64,000 bases of DNA from Lacrimispora saccharolytica (lineage in GTDB: Bacteria; Bacillota; Clostridia; Lachnospirales; Lachnospiraceae). The notes beneath the pieces were generated by a model. The model made no database searches and was not told the origin of the DNA. It saw only the letters and a list, made by a program, of their open reading frames with translations. Below are positions 18,823 to 27,756 of the stretch, one piece after another. Position 1 is the first letter of the stretch. Each line of letters opens with the position of its first letter. Position numbers and translations under genes: made by a program. Location of the stretch: contig JACJJN010000006.1 of NCBI GenBank assembly GCA_016899975.1, positions 60,715-124,714 on the forward strand. Reading direction: 5' to 3'.

Positions 18823-19671
18823 CTATTTCACCGCCCCATTCACAACGCCATTGATAATCTGTTTCTGGCAGACCAGATAGAAAATCAGGATCGGCAGCAA
18901 TGCCAGCAGATAAGACGCGAACGCCAGGTTGTAGTTGGTTCCGAACTGTGTCTGGAAATTCAGCTGTGCCAGCGGCAGCGTATTCTTTCCGGTACCGGAC
19001 ATGATAACCAGCGGCGTCATCACATCGTTCCAAACAGCCATTGCCGTGAGAACCGCAACGGTCGCATGCATCGGCTTCATCACAGGAAAAATGATCGACC
19101 AGTAAGTTTTCCATGTGCTGGCGCCGTCCACGCGTGCCGCTTCCTCCAGCGCAATCGGAATATTCTTCAGATAACCGGTATAAAGCATCAGATTAATCGG
19201 CATATAAAATACCACATACAGCACAATCACGCCAAACCGGTTGGCAATGCCAAGCTGCGCAGTCTGTTTGATCAACGGCATCATCAGGATCGCAAACGGA
19301 ACAAACATACCGCTTACAATATACAGATAAATGAAATTATACGCTTTGCTCTTCGCCATGCTGCGTCCGATCGCATAGGAAGCGATTCCATGAAGCAGGA
19401 TTGCGATCACCACAGTGACAACCGTCAGCAAAAGGCTGTTTCCAAGGGAATTCCAAAAATCCGTTACCCGCATTGCCTCCGCAAAGTTACTGAAACTCCA
19501 GGACTTTGGCAGCGCCAGCGCGCCCATAATATCATTGGTCATCTCAGACGGCTGTTTAAAGGCGATCACAATCGTCATATACAGCGGGAAAAATACAGTC
19601 AGACAGCCAAGGATCAATAAAATAGTGATCGGCCAGTTTACTTTCTCGCCATGTTTCATTTTTGTTTTCAT
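18823..19671 (-). CDS. Carbohydrate ABC transporter permease (MalG type)
   Basis: The 282 residues form six membrane helices. The inner loop that contacts the ATPase carries the EAA motif EEAARVDGASTWKTYWSIIFP, typical of CUT1 sugar importers. Its start overlaps the previous permease stop by one base (TAATG), so translation is coupled. Together with the MalF-type permease and the binding lipoprotein it forms an importer for an oligosaccharide. No ATPase gene is nearby, so a shared MsmX/UgpC-like ATPase elsewhere is expected. Confidence 0.92.
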   Translation of the reverse strand: MKTKMKHGEKVNWPITILLILGCLTVFFPLYMTIVIAFKQPSEMTNDIMGALALPKSWSFSNFAEAMRVTDFWNSLGNSLLLTVVTVVIAILLHGIASYAIGRSMAKSKAYNFIYLYIVSGMFVPFAILMMPLIKQTAQLGIANRFGVIVLYVVFYMPINLMLYTGYLKNIPIALEEAARVDGASTWKTYWSIIFPVMKPMHATVAVLTAMAVWNDVMTPLVIMSGTGKNTLPLAQLNFQTQFGTNYNLAFASYLLALLPILIFYLVCQKQIINGVVNGAVK

Positions 19672-20552
19672 TATAACTGTTCCTCCTTTTTACCTGTAAA
19701 CCTCAGCTGTAAAACAGAGATTGTAACAATCACAACAAAGAATACCACTGCATTCGCACTCTGGAAGCCAAACTGTCCGCCGTTGATACCATTCTGATAG
19801 ATCAGGTAGGAGATTGACTCCGTACTCTGAGACGGTCCGCCTTTGGTCAATGCCATAATCTGGTCAAAGACCATCAGGAAATTCTTCATACAGAGAACCA
19901 TGTTGATGGAGAAGAATGGAATGATCAGCGGGAAAGTCAGATTTTTGAATTTTTTCCATCCTGTTGCCCCATCAATAGAACCCGCCTCATAAACGTCTTC
20001 CGGCACCGTCTGGAGACCGGAAATATAAATGATCGTGTTCATCGCAATGGACTGCCATGCCCCGACCAGTACGATTGCGAACCATGCGGTACTTTCACTG
20101 GAAAGCATACTGCTGCTCAGTGCTTCGATTCCAAGCGCCTGTCCCACATACGGCAGGATATAAGTAAAGAAGAAGCTGAAAATATAACCTACAACCAGAC
20201 CTCCCAGGATGTTGGGAATAAAGTAAATACCACGAAGTACACTCTTTCCCTTGATCTTGCTGTTCAGCCCCAGTGCAAGAAGAAGACTGATGACATTGAC
20301 AATAATCGTGCAGACAACCGCGTACTTGACGGTAAACAGATACGAGTTGCCCACTCTGGCATCGCCGAACAGATCGATATAATTTCTCAGCCCTACGAAA
20401 TCGTAAGAACCATAGCCTTTGAAATTTGTAAAACTGTAATATACACCTCGCAGAAGCGGAAATGTATTGAAAAAGAAAAACAAAACCACCACGGGAATGG
20501 TAATCAACATAAAAGTACGTTGTCTGTCATTCTTCATTTTTCCGTTTTTCAT
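19671..20552 (-). CDS. Carbohydrate ABC transporter permease (MalF type)
   Basis: At 293 residues, it has six predicted helices and the EAA loop EAGSIDGATGWKKFKNLTFP. It is the first permease of the pair and lies 17 nt after the binding-protein gene with AAGGAGGGG as RBS. The short form lacks the long MalF periplasmic insert, as usual for Gram-positive CUT1 systems. Substrate cannot be read from the sequence; the adjacent fucosidase remnant and the two-component system point to host or plant glycans. Confidence 0.92.
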   Translation of the reverse strand: MKNGKMKNDRQRTFMLITIPVVVLFFFFNTFPLLRGVYYSFTNFKGYGSYDFVGLRNYIDLFGDARVGNSYLFTVKYAVVCTIIVNVISLLLALGLNSKIKGKSVLRGIYFIPNILGGLVVGYIFSFFFTYILPYVGQALGIEALSSSMLSSESTAWFAIVLVGAWQSIAMNTIIYISGLQTVPEDVYEAGSIDGATGWKKFKNLTFPLIIPFFSINMVLCMKNFLMVFDQIMALTKGGPSQSTESISYLIYQNGINGGQFGFQSANAVVFFVVIVTISVLQLRFTGKKEEQL

Positions 20553-20569
20553 CTCTGTCCCCTCCTTCT

Positions 20570-21868
20570 TTATTCCTTGTCAGGATTCTGTTCCATATAT
20601 TCCTGAACTTTTCGGATGACATCCCGGTTGTAACGCACCCATTCTGTATCGAACCGTTCCATAAAAGTATCCAGTGCATTCTCGTCGTCATCCAGCAGAT
20701 ATGTCTGGATCATTGCATCCACAGACATCTCCGAAGGATAATGATGATCCTGGTAATCCGCCAGCCGTCCCTCTTCGATGTAAGGTTTCATGCTGTCCAA
20801 CATCGGCGCCAGCTCAAAGTCTCCTTCTTTACACGGAACTGCACTCTGATCGTTCACATAGAACTGGACGTTCTCATCTTCCAGAAGGAAACGCATCACC
20901 TCATATGCTTCCTCCTTGTGCTCACAGGCAGCCATCACAGACATCTGGAGGTCATTTCCGGAGTTCAGAATATTCTCATCGGGATTATTGCTTGCCGGGA
21001 ACACAAACGAATCAATGTTGATCTCCGGGTTGACCGACTGAATCTGCGGCACTGCATAGCTTCCGATCACATACATCGCAGACTCACCACGGGCAAATGC
21101 GGTACATGCATCGTTATAGCTGTATGCAAACGGATCGTCCTGTGCATACTCCAGAAGCTGTTTCTGTTTTTCTGCAACCTCCCGGTAATTTTCAGCAAAG
21201 GTCGTTTCACCTGCATTTACCTGATAGCAGACATCCGACGGAGCCAGATCGACCGCCATCGCATTCCACGGCGCCAGACAGGTCCACACATCACGATATC
21301 CGAAATACAGAGGCTGAACACCTTCCGACTGAATCTCCTGACACAGGGATATAAACTCATCCCAGGTCGTCGGAATTTCCCATCCATGCTCTTCAAACAT
21401 GTCCCTGTTGTACAGCACGCCGGCCGCATTCGCCATATAAGGAACCGCATAAACGCCATCCATCGGTACATACTCCAGTTCTTTGTCCATATCCAGATAT
21501 GCCTGCTTGATGTCTTCCAGTCCGTCAAAATCTGAAATATCCATAAAAAGGCCTGCATCCAGAAAATTGGAATAGTTGATATCTCCTCCGATCGCAACAA
21601 TATCCGGATAGTCCTCGCGGATAAATCTTGTCTTCAGGATCGTCATCGCATCATTGGGCGAATCGATCACCAGCTGAATATCCTCATGTGTCTCATTGAA
21701 CTTCTGTTCCAGTTCTTCAAATACATCCACTGCCTCCGGCTTGTACTGTACCATTTCGATTGTCACAACTCCATCGTCCTGATTGCTGCCACAGCCTGCA
21801 AGCCCGACCGCTGCAAAGGCAAGAGTCAGCGTTCCGACTCCCACTGCAGCCACTGTACGCTTTTTCAT
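20570..21868 (-). CDS. Extracellular solute-binding lipoprotein of the sugar ABC transporter
   Basis: The 432-residue protein begins with a lipoprotein signal ending in the lipobox LAGC, followed by a mature family 1 binding fold (FEELEQKFNETHEDIQLVI, GVYAVPYMANAAGVLYNRDM, FARGESAMYVIGSYAVPQI). It should be membrane-tethered and deliver an oligosaccharide to the two permeases downstream. AAGGAGG precedes the ATG. It is separated from the upstream response-regulator gene by a terminator and its own A/T-rich promoter region, so it is probably an inducible unit. Confidence 0.93.
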   Translation of the reverse strand: MKKRTVAAVGVGTLTLAFAAVGLAGCGSNQDDGVVTIEMVQYKPEAVDVFEELEQKFNETHEDIQLVIDSPNDAMTILKTRFIREDYPDIVAIGGDINYSNFLDAGLFMDISDFDGLEDIKQAYLDMDKELEYVPMDGVYAVPYMANAAGVLYNRDMFEEHGWEIPTTWDEFISLCQEIQSEGVQPLYFGYRDVWTCLAPWNAMAVDLAPSDVCYQVNAGETTFAENYREVAEKQKQLLEYAQDDPFAYSYNDACTAFARGESAMYVIGSYAVPQIQSVNPEINIDSFVFPASNNPDENILNSGNDLQMSVMAACEHKEEAYEVMRFLLEDENVQFYVNDQSAVPCKEGDFELAPMLDSMKPYIEEGRLADYQDHHYPSEMSVDAMIQTYLLDDDENALDTFMERFDTEWVRYNRDVIRKVQEYMEQNPDKE

Positions 21869-22087
21869 AACATCCTCCTTCCCGGTTTTCCGGTCTTCAA
21901 TAAGTAACTGATGTTTATTATAGATGCTTCAAAAAATCGTTTGTGTAAGTTTTATGTGTTTTTGCATAAAACATTTTTTACTTTTTCGTGATTTTTAATC
22001 CTTTTTTCTATTATTCCATGTATTTTTTGTACATATCGCTACCCCATCATTTTGTCCCGGCATATTCCCAGAGCATGTTTTGAGCCC
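21869..22087 (-). promoter_or_regulatory. Regulated promoter region of the sugar ABC operon
   Basis: A TATAAT (21917-21922) reads toward the binding-protein gene, but no good -35 lies 17 bp upstream. Above it is a strongly A/T-rich stretch with repeated TTTTATG/TTTTTGCATAAAA-type words (about 21945-21990). A missing -35 plus repeats upstream fits activation by the AraC-type response regulator encoded next door. Binding is inferred. Confidence 0.45.
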
Positions 22088-22088
22088 C

Positions 22089-22135
22089 AAAAAGAAAAGG
22101 CTGCCTCAAAAGAATCTGTTCTTTTGAGACAACCT
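22089..22135 (-). terminator. Terminator after the response regulator
   Basis: AGGTTGTCTCAAAAGAA pairs with TTCTTTTGAGGCAGCCT over a 4-nt loop and is followed by TTTCTTTTT on the minus strand. It separates the sensor operon from the transporter operon. Confidence 0.85.
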
Positions 22136-22158
22136 CTTCTTCCGGACCACTACTGTAC

Positions 22159-23394
22159 TCATTTTTCTTTTTTCATTCGGTACTGCTCCGGTGTCATATG
22201 ATATTGCTTTTTAAACGTCTGGATAAAATAGGAGGTATCGTTGTATCCCACATATTGTGCCACGTCACTGATCCGAAGTTCTTCCTTCTGCAGAAGTTCT
22301 GCCGCTTTCTGCATCCGGTATTCAATCAGATAGCGGGAAAAAGTTTTTCCGGTCCCGGCTTTGAATATACGGCTCAGATAGCTGGCATTCATAAAAAATT
22401 TTTCACTGGCAATCTGAGACAGTGTGACGTCATACCGGTAGTTTTCTTCCACATAGGCCAGAATGCGATTCACGATTTCCTCCTGTTCACTGCTTTCCTG
22501 TTCCCAGAGAAAACTCCGTTTCCCTGTCTCCAGGCGCCGATGGCTGGCAGCAATGCTGCACTCCCGATAGGCTTCCTTCAGGACACAAGCTTCCAGACCC
22601 TGATGTGGAGCGCTGATTCCAGCTGTAAAGTGAAGCTTGCGGTCTCTTTCCAGAGCTTCCAGCATTTTTTCTGCGGCTGCCGGAAGATAGTCCTCTGTGA
22701 CACCCTTCTGTCCAGGCGCTGCCAGTATCAAAAACTCTTCTCTCGGATAAAAATAGTATTCCCATACCTTCATCCGCTCCAGATGCTGGCGAAAATATTC
22801 TCTCTGTTCTTCCATACGTTCTCTGCTCCAGTTGGTCATTTTCTCCCTCAGCCGGATCACAAGCATCTGCCAGCAATCGTCCTGGCCGATTCCGCTGTCC
22901 GGAATCGTCGCAGTAAGAATATCTGAAACTTTTTCCTCCGCAAACACTTCCTCAGGATTCATATAGCGGATCCCTTCCAGTTCCATCCGGCTTTCCACAC
23001 GTTCCTCCACTGCCTGGCTGCGGGCTTTCCGATTCTGAAGAATCCGTTCCAGCGTCTCCCGAAGTTTTTCTTTCTGTACCGGCTTGGTCAGATAATCCTC
23101 CACTCCATATCGGATTGCCGCGGATGCATAAGCAAAATCCGCGTATCCGCTGATGATGGCTACGCTTGTATCAGGACAATGCTTCTGAATAAACTCCGCC
23201 ACCTCCAGTCCATCTCCATCCGGCATACGGATATCGGTAAAGATCACGTCAGCGGCAGTTTGCTCCATCGCTTCCATAATCTCACGTCCGGTCTCAGCCT
23301 CCAGAACAATCTCCACATCCGGCATGATCTCTTTCAACATTTTACTGATCGCTCTTCTCGCAAAAAATTCATCGTCTGCTACAATCACCCTCAT
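22159..23394 (-). CDS. YesN-like response regulator with AraC-type DNA-binding domain
   Basis: The 411-residue regulator has an N-terminal receiver (IVADDEFFARRAISKML, phospho-acceptor Asp in VIFTDIRMPDGDG, Lys in YLTKPVQKEKL), a variable middle of about 170 residues and a C-terminal AraC HTH pair (VTLSQIASEKFFMNASYLSR and ISDVAQYVGYNDTSYFIQTF). A longer frame to 23622 overlaps the kinase gene and has no family N-terminus. The ATG at 23394 has GGGAGGATAAC in front and follows the kinase stop by 2 nt. It is the likely activator of the transporter genes just downstream. Confidence 0.94.
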   Translation of the reverse strand: MRVIVADDEFFARRAISKMLKEIMPDVEIVLEAETGREIMEAMEQTAADVIFTDIRMPDGDGLEVAEFIQKHCPDTSVAIISGYADFAYASAAIRYGVEDYLTKPVQKEKLRETLERILQNRKARSQAVEERVESRMELEGIRYMNPEEVFAEEKVSDILTATIPDSGIGQDDCWQMLVIRLREKMTNWSRERMEEQREYFRQHLERMKVWEYYFYPREEFLILAAPGQKGVTEDYLPAAAEKMLEALERDRKLHFTAGISAPHQGLEACVLKEAYRECSIAASHRRLETGKRSFLWEQESSEQEEIVNRILAYVEENYRYDVTLSQIASEKFFMNASYLSRIFKAGTGKTFSRYLIEYRMQKAAELLQKEELRISDVAQYVGYNDTSYFIQTFKKQYHMTPEQYRMKKEK

Positions 23395-23396
23395 AG

Positions 23397-25220
23397 TTAT
23401 CCTCCCGTTTTCTGCGTCATGACTCTGATATGCAGAATAATCTTTGTAAATTCCCCAGGCTGACTTTCCACACGGATGCCGCACTCTTTTCCATAAAAAT
23501 TTTTCAACCGGACATTCACATTGGAAAGCCCGATGCTTTTCGCATTCTCTGTCAGTTCGGAAATTGTTCCGGATTCCAGACGCCGGTTCAGTTCCATCAC
23601 TTTTTCTTCTTTCATCCCGCACCCATTATCCTCTACCACAAGAAAAACCTCATCTTCTTCACGGAACCCGGTAATCTTCAGACGATCCTTTTTTCTGTGC
23701 TCTGTAAAGCCATGATGAATGGAATTCTCCACAACCGGCTGCAGAACAAATTTGATAATCTCGCATTCCTGGACTTCTTCCGGTACATCAATCTCTATCT
23801 CAAACCGGTTGGGAAAGCGGATATTCTGTATCTGCAGATAGTTGTCCGTCTGCCTCAGTTCCTCCCTGATCCGTACGATATTCTTTCCTTTGATATTATA
23901 CCGGAACATTTCAGAAAGGCTGCTGGCAATCTGCGGAATATAGTCCACATTCTCCAGCACGGCGATGGAACTGATCGTATTCAGCGCATTATACAAAAAA
24001 TGCGGGTTAATCTGAAACTGCAGCATCTTCAGTTCCGTCCTCTTCTGCTCCAGTTCCGCCATATAGCTCCGGATGATATTTTCATTGATCCGGCTGGCCA
24101 TTCGGTTATAGCTGGTCACCAGGAGTCCGAATTCATCCTCCCAGACATTTTCCTTTTCATCGATAACAGGTACTTCTCCCTCCTTTACCTGCCCCACTTT
24201 TCCCATTACCTCGGACAGCAGCCGCACCGGACGGCTGATCTGCTCCACAAACGCAAGTTCAACGAACAGAAGCAGAAGCCAAAGAACCACAGAAATCCCG
24301 ATCATCTGCAGCACATCCGGAAGGATTCCCATCACCAGATCACTCTTCGGGCGGTACTGCAGCAGGATCCATCCCGTTTTTTCATTGTATTCAACAGAAA
24401 CACTGCAGTTTCTCCGGTCAATCTCCAGATCACTGTCTCTGCCGTCCTGTTCCACGATTGCCGCCAACACCGGGTACAATTGCTCCGCATCCAGATTCAG
24501 GGGATCGTCCTCCGCCTGATCCGCCGAGTGATAAAGCACTTCCTTTTGATTCAGGATTGCAAAGTTTGCCGGAATATCACTTCCCTGGCGCATATGATTC
24601 ATCTGTTGTTTCAAAGCGCCAAAATCCAGATCCACATATAACATTCCTATCGGTTCCCTCTGGCTTGTATCATAGACAGGCGTAATCATCGTCACTGTTT
24701 CATAAGATACCATATTGATTTCCAGAGAATACACATCCGTATAGAATACCTGGCTGGTATCCGTCCATTCCTGCTGTCCTGCAAGCTCCCTCATTCTTTC
24801 CAGATAACTGTCCTCATCCGCCACAAGACTCTGATAAACTCTTCCATCCGCCGTCTCAATGGTAGCCCGCAGCAGATAATCGTCCAGATTGGTCTCCACC
24901 GCAAGGAAATTTCTGATATAGGCTCCTGCTTCCCACTGCTCTTCCTGCGTAAAATTTTCCCCTGTCCTCATCAGGATGGTACGCATGGTTTCATCTGCGA
25001 AATGCAGATAACGCAGGTTTTCCGCGTTGTCTTCCACCATATCCAGGGTAAGATTCATCTGCTGATTGGCCTGATCCATATAATCCATATCCATCTGCAT
25101 CAGACGGTGCGTTTGCTGAACCGTATAGAAAATAATGCCTGCCGCAAACAGAAACAGTAAAATCAGGTAAGAATACATTAATTTCTTTCGGAATGGCAGC
25201 TTTCTGATCTTCTCTTTCAT
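23397..25220 (-). CDS. YesM-like sensor histidine kinase
   Basis: The 607-residue membrane kinase has a short N-terminus, a membrane helix (LMYSYLILLFLFAAGIIFY), a large extracytoplasmic sensor of about 250 residues (dCache-like by size and position), a second helix (IGISVVLWLLLLFVELAF), a HAMP-like linker, the His_kinase domain with phospho-His in QINPHFLYNALNTISSI and an ATPase domain (VVEDNGCGMKEEKV). The ATG at 25220 overlaps the stop of the upstream lipoprotein gene as ATGA, with GGAGAAG as RBS. Partner: the YesN-like regulator. It probably senses an extracellular sugar, perhaps through the lipoprotein cotranscribed with it. Confidence 0.94.
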   Translation of the reverse strand: MKEKIRKLPFRKKLMYSYLILLFLFAAGIIFYTVQQTHRLMQMDMDYMDQANQQMNLTLDMVEDNAENLRYLHFADETMRTILMRTGENFTQEEQWEAGAYIRNFLAVETNLDDYLLRATIETADGRVYQSLVADEDSYLERMRELAGQQEWTDTSQVFYTDVYSLEINMVSYETVTMITPVYDTSQREPIGMLYVDLDFGALKQQMNHMRQGSDIPANFAILNQKEVLYHSADQAEDDPLNLDAEQLYPVLAAIVEQDGRDSDLEIDRRNCSVSVEYNEKTGWILLQYRPKSDLVMGILPDVLQMIGISVVLWLLLLFVELAFVEQISRPVRLLSEVMGKVGQVKEGEVPVIDEKENVWEDEFGLLVTSYNRMASRINENIIRSYMAELEQKRTELKMLQFQINPHFLYNALNTISSIAVLENVDYIPQIASSLSEMFRYNIKGKNIVRIREELRQTDNYLQIQNIRFPNRFEIEIDVPEEVQECEIIKFVLQPVVENSIHHGFTEHRKKDRLKITGFREEDEVFLVVEDNGCGMKEEKVMELNRRLESGTISELTENAKSIGLSNVNVRLKNFYGKECGIRVESQPGEFTKIILHIRVMTQKTGG

Positions 25221-26509
25221 CCGGTCTTCTCCTTCATACTGAGATATTCCTGTCCATATTCCCGTAGCAGTTTCGTACATTCCGTCAGATATTCCTGTAC
25301 GGCTTCATCCCCGGATCGTATCAGAAGCTCCGGGATACGTTCATCCCGATAACAACTGACTGCCTGCGGAAGTCCTACTGCCTCATAAACCAACGCACCC
25401 TGTTCTTCCATCTCATCGATGCAGTCTGCGTAAGGAACCATCTGTTCCGTTCCTTTCACACACCCAAATGTCTGCTGCGATTCTGTATACATTTCAAGAT
25501 TTTCCGGCTTGGATACAAAGTCCAAAAAAACTGCCGCTTCTTCCGGATACTCGCTCTGACTGGTGACCGCAAGATTGGAATCGATCCAGAACGTCACTTT
25601 CTGCTCCTCTTCCTCACTGACCGGAAATGGGATCAGCTGTACCTGCAGATCCGGATTTTCCTGTATCAGCGCCTGATAACACCAGCTCCCCTGCGGAAAA
25701 AAGTATGCCTCACCCGCCGCGAAACGTTCGACCGCCTCGTCGTATCCCGTTTCCAGGGCATCCTCCTGTCCATACTGTCTGATTTCCTTCATCCTTCGTA
25801 TGGCTTCCAATGTAATGGTATCCGTCTGAAAATCCGTATTTCCCAAAGCCACCTGCTCCCAGAAATCCGCAGAACTTCCCCGCATCGCCGTTTCAATCCC
25901 TTCCAACGACATCCGTACAGACCAGTTATCCCCATCCGGGAACAGAAACGCAGTTTCCCCATTGGCCTGTATCTGCCTGGCCGTCTGTATCAGAGCTTCA
26001 TAAGTATACGGAATCTCATAGCCCGCCTGAAAGAGTTTTTCTGTATTCACAAAAATCCCTTCGTAGCTCACCGTCATTGGAAACAGCGGAATTTCTCCAT
26101 CATAGCGGATATAGGGAAGGAGTTCCTCCCGGACATTCTCCATAAATGCCCCATCCTGCAGATCCAGCAGATAATCTCCTTTCACATATTCCATACACTC
26201 TTTTGCCTGCAGGCCATTCAGCTGTACCAGATCAGGAAGATTTCCCTCGATTGCACGGATTCTCAGTTCGGTGTCTACATCCGGAACAATCGTTTCCTGC
26301 ACTACGATCTCATCCTGGGAACGATTAAACGCATCCACCAGTTTTCCCATGCTCTCCATATCCTCCCGTTTATGCACCATCAGTTCCAGCACTGTCTTCT
26401 GCTGTGTTTCCTTCTCTGCCGGGCTGCTGCAGCCGCTTATGCCGCACAGATAAAGAATCGCCATACTCACCGCCGCTCCCCGGCGTACCATTCCTTCTCT
26501 ATTCCTCAT
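25217..26509 (-). CDS. Extracellular solute-binding lipoprotein cotranscribed with the sensor kinase
   Basis: The 430 residues have a signal ending in a lipobox (LCGISGC) and a family 1 sugar-binding fold (DAFNRSQDEIVVQETIVPD, FPMTVSYEGIFVNTEKLF, FAAGEAYFFPQGSWCYQAL). Unlike the other binding protein of this locus it has no permease next to it; it is first in a three-gene unit with the kinase and regulator and its stop overlaps the kinase start. That suggests a ligand-presenting sensor subunit rather than a transporter part, though it could share the downstream permeases. The start is not certain: ATG at 26509 or the in-frame ATG at 26491, neither with a strong RBS. Confidence 0.9.
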   Translation of the reverse strand: MRNREGMVRRGAAVSMAILYLCGISGCSSPAEKETQQKTVLELMVHKREDMESMGKLVDAFNRSQDEIVVQETIVPDVDTELRIRAIEGNLPDLVQLNGLQAKECMEYVKGDYLLDLQDGAFMENVREELLPYIRYDGEIPLFPMTVSYEGIFVNTEKLFQAGYEIPYTYEALIQTARQIQANGETAFLFPDGDNWSVRMSLEGIETAMRGSSADFWEQVALGNTDFQTDTITLEAIRRMKEIRQYGQEDALETGYDEAVERFAAGEAYFFPQGSWCYQALIQENPDLQVQLIPFPVSEEEEQKVTFWIDSNLAVTSQSEYPEEAAVFLDFVSKPENLEMYTESQQTFGCVKGTEQMVPYADCIDEMEEQGALVYEAVGLPQAVSCYRDERIPELLIRSGDEAVQEYLTECTKLLREYGQEYLSMKEKTG

Positions 26510-26586
26510 TCTGCCATATCCCTACTTTCCGTCCGGGTGAAAACCAGTCATAACTGCCACATTCACTTTCCCGATTGTACAGATTA

Positions 26587-26615
26587 ATCATATCGTATTT
26601 TTGCAGTTGTTGCAA
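26587..26615 (-). promoter_or_regulatory. Promoter of the lipoprotein-kinase-regulator operon
   Basis: TTGCAA (26610-26615) and TATGAT (26587-26592), 17-bp spacing, read toward the gene at 26509. The remaining intergenic DNA to 26826 holds a short repeat and a terminator. Confidence 0.6.
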
Positions 26616-26651
26616 TCTCGGCGCAGCCAAACTCCACCAAAAAAGGGAACC

Positions 26652-26673
26652 ATTCAGCCAGATGAACGGTTAC
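26652..26673. repeat. Short interspersed repeat copy B
   Basis: ATTCAGCCAGATGAACGGTT plus AC; two differences from the copy at 13548. It is placed beside the terminator of the decayed oxidoreductase gene. Confidence 0.55.
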
Positions 26674-26674
26674 C

Positions 26675-26719
26675 AAAAAAGCACTTTCGCATGAGAACGT
26701 TCTGCGAAAGCGCCTTTTT
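26675..26719. terminator. Bidirectional hairpin terminator
   Basis: GCACTTTCGCA and TGCGAAAGCGC pair across an 11-nt loop, with A6 on the left and T5 on the right. It would stop transcripts of the truncated aldo/keto reductase on the minus strand. Confidence 0.75.
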
Positions 26720-26825
26720 CATTTAATAATAACAGGCAATGCCTGTGTTACTCAAGATTGTTGAGAGCCGGTGGGCGATGACTGATCATAAAGGACGATT
26801 AAAACGGCAACAACCGTAAGACGGA

Positions 26826-27551
26826 TCAGCTGCCCATATCCCACAGGTCTTCCCATCCGTCCGCACCCGGCCAGAGAAATACCTGCCCTTTGATCAGCCG
26901 GCAGTTTTTGTCCGCCCTGCGGATCCGTTCCATTTCATCCTCCGTCAGCGGATCCTGCACCGCACACCACAGGTTTTCCAGATACTGCTGCGGCTTGACA
27001 GAAAACGGAATGGGGATCTGCGTATCCGCCACATCCTCCGCCGTCCGATCTCTCTCCGGTCTCGACGGGGAGCCGATGGGACAGTAGCCAATGGGCACGA
27101 TTCCACGCTCTTTCACATACCGGAACAGCTCCGGCTGCTGAAAGCCGGGATGCAGCTCCATTTCAATCGCTGCCGGCGGAATCCTGCACTGCCCCAGCAC
27201 TGCTTCCAATTTGGGAATGGTCATATTGGACATTCCGATATGGCGCACCAGTCCCTGTTCCACCAGCCGCTCACATTGTCTCCAGACTGACAGGTATTCT
27301 CCGGCATCAAACGGTCTGGAATCCGGATTTCTCGCATCTCCATCGCACCCCGGCGCATGATAATTTGGAAACGGCCAGTGTACCAGATACAAATCCAGGT
27401 AATCCAGCCCAAGATCCTGAAGGCTCTGCCTGCATGCCTGCTCCACCTGCCCTTCTCCATGCATGTCGTTCCACACCTTGCTTGTAATAAAAAGCTCCTC
27501 CCTTGTCACCACGTTTTCCTTCTTCTCGTTTTCCTTGCTCTCTCTTTCCAT
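26826..27551 (-). pseudogene. Aldo/keto reductase, truncated and internally deleted
   Basis: Recognisable reductase sequence starts at REELFITSKVWNDMHGEG and continues through DLGLDYLDLYLVHWP, the conserved GLVRHIGMSNMTIPKLEAVL and IPIGYCPIGSPSRP. The first 50 or so residues of the barrel, with the catalytic Asp and Tyr, are absent and replaced by a Lys/Glu-rich string. A second gap of roughly 30 residues follows AEDVADTQ, joining directly to IPIPFSVKPQQYLENL. The end LIKGQVFLWPGADGWEDLWD is intact. The barrel cannot be complete, so it is a remnant although 241 codons remain open. Confidence 0.8.
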
Positions 27552-27592
27552 CTGTCAGACTCCATTTCTGTTCTTTTTCCCGGCCCGTGTTT

Positions 27593-27625
27593 GAGCGTGT
27601 TTGAAAATTCATTCCTGCAATCTGT
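27593..27625. repeat. GCGTGTTTGAAAATTC repeat, copy 1
   Basis: GAGCGTGTTTGAAAATTC, then ATTCCTGCAATCTG, is close to 46834-46866 (same orientation) and 47831-47860 (opposite orientation). It abuts the end of the alcohol dehydrogenase fragment. Confidence 0.65.
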
Positions 27626-27638
27626 ACGCCCCAGGCGT

Positions 27639-27752
27639 TCACTCTTCTCCGAAGACCACCGTTACTTTTCCACAGTTTCCCTTTGCCATCAGCTGATACG
27701 CCTCTCCCGCTTTTTCAATGGGAAACTCATGTGTGATCAGATCTTCCGGATG
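27639..27752 (-). pseudogene. C-terminal fragment of a zinc-type alcohol dehydrogenase
   Basis: The last 37 codons and stop of a medium-chain dehydrogenase remain: PEDLITHEFPIEKAGEAYQ followed by LMAKGNCGKVTVVFGEE. This is the usual end of sorbitol/threonine-dehydrogenase-like proteins. The frame has no start and stops being dehydrogenase-like at 27752, where sequence of a LysR gene on the other strand begins. It is therefore a deletion scar. Confidence 0.7.
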
Positions 27753-27756
27753 GAAA

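Noticed and set aside
22159..23622. Longer response-regulator start at 23622
   Set aside because: The extra 76 residues overlap the kinase gene and have no receiver-domain similarity; the ATG at 23394 has a good RBS.
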